DNA from: JAJEFO01 sp965214325
GTDB lineage: Bacteria > Pseudomonadota > Alphaproteobacteria > Rhodobacterales > Rhodobacteraceae
Direction of reading: 5' to 3'
Length of the DNA stretch: 64,000 bases
Assembly: GCA_965214325.1 (NCBI GenBank)
Contig: CBDCBG010000006.1
Location: 62,001 to 126,000 of the forward strand
Part shown: in pieces, positions 63,704 through 64,000 of the stretch
How the letters are laid out: every line of letters starts with the position of its first letter
Numbering within the stretch: position 1 is the first letter of the stretch
The notes under the pieces: model-generated
Databases searched by the model: none
The model's input: the letters and a program-made list of their open reading frames with translations, nothing else
What the model was told of the DNA's origin: nothing
Made by a program: the position numbers and the translations under genes

Positions 63704-64000
63704 ATGAGAGAAGCAATCAATCCGCAGCGGGAACTCGGCGAGGTCCGCATCGAGGACATCGACCTGGACCTCAAGTCCAGGGACGACATCCCCGCCCTTC
63801 TCATCGGGCTCCAGCATCTCTGTTCCGACGAGACTTTCCGCGCGCGGCTGTTCGCGCTCATGGACGAGCACATGCTTCCCGGCATCGACAGGAAGGTCGG
63901 CCGGCCGGGCATGGAGATGTGGCGGATCCTGGTGATGGGCGTGGTCAAGCAGGGGCTGGGCTGCGACTTCGACCGGCTCCACGAGCTGGCGAACGAGCAC
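63704..64000 (+). CDS. ISNCY-family transposase, cut by the window end
   Basis: 99 residues visible from the ATG at 63704, still open at 64000. 'INPQRELGEVRIEDIDLDLK' with SRDDIPALLIGLQ and 'GRPGMEMWRILVMGVVKQGL' match the N terminus of ISNCY transposases. The left end of the element should lie near 63570-63600, where the SDR gene is cut. Confidence 0.8.
   Translation, partial: MREAINPQRELGEVRIEDIDLDLKSRDDIPALLIGLQHLCSDETFRARLFALMDEHMLPGIDRKVGRPGMEMWRILVMGVVKQGLGCDFDRLHELANEH

Noticed and set aside
1..64000. CRISPR arrays or rRNA genes
   Set aside because: No regularly spaced repeats and no rRNA sequence were seen.

Overview
High-GC chromosomal DNA from an alphaproteobacterium. The housekeeping genes (bolA beside a J-domain protein, gatB, alpha-type pepN, fused-alpha-subunit pntA with pntB, ilvC, carA, yqeY-like, DUF2244 beside ctaD, lipB) are of a kind common in Rhodobacterales and Rhodospirillales; the family cannot be fixed from the sequence alone. 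The window is unusually rich in insertion sequences (IS) and broken genes, which suggests recent IS expansion and gene decay, as in host-associated lineages.

Layout. 0-15 kb is mostly core metabolism: J-domain protein/bolA, gatB, acyltransferase, pepN, a C26 peptidase, a D-lyxose isomerase-like protein, pntAB, a 3-hydroxyisobutyrate dehydrogenase-like protein and a HisC-like aminotransferase. 15-20 kb is a decayed accessory island: a panB-like fragment, a frameshifted Fic gene behind repeated TCGACA boxes, a 267-bp MITE (a second copy lies at 8.9 kb), and a frameshifted, truncated Abi_C abortive-infection gene cut by an element whose transposase is an IS1595/IS630 chimera. 20-25 kb holds a class V aminotransferase, an MsbA-like exporter and ilvC. 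25-30 kb is a nest of elements: an IS4/ISNCY-like element hit at its start codon by an IS66 element, itself split by an IS110 element. 30-41 kb holds a UbiH-like hydroxylase, a HAD phosphatase, carA and yqeY-like; between carA and yqeY lie two ISKra4-type elements and a broken sugar ABC permease. 41-51 kb holds ctaD, a PhyH-type dioxygenase overlapping an HD-domain gene, lipB, tRNA-Leu(GAG), an ISAs1 element whose transposase carries a DruA-like (DUF4338) domain, a GNAT acetyltransferase, and an SDR/quinone oxidoreductase pair divergent from an HxlR regulator. 51.5-63.6 kb is a catabolic cluster: GntR regulator, perfect palindromic operator, SDR, split transketolase, epimerase, TRAP transporter, SDR, BKACE and SDR. 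The cluster is now damaged: its TRAP permease is split by an ISKra4 element, its BKACE gene is frameshifted and its last SDR is cut by an ISNCY element that runs off the window.

Most notable is the IS110 element. Removing 26974-28439 restores the IS66 transposase frame exactly and leaves a CT core. The region just upstream of the IS110 transposase start can be folded into a bridge-RNA-like structure with two internal loops. One loop carries segments matching the actual IS66 target on both sides of the core; the other matches the element's own right end. The guides and the site they appear to have chosen are therefore both visible in one window.
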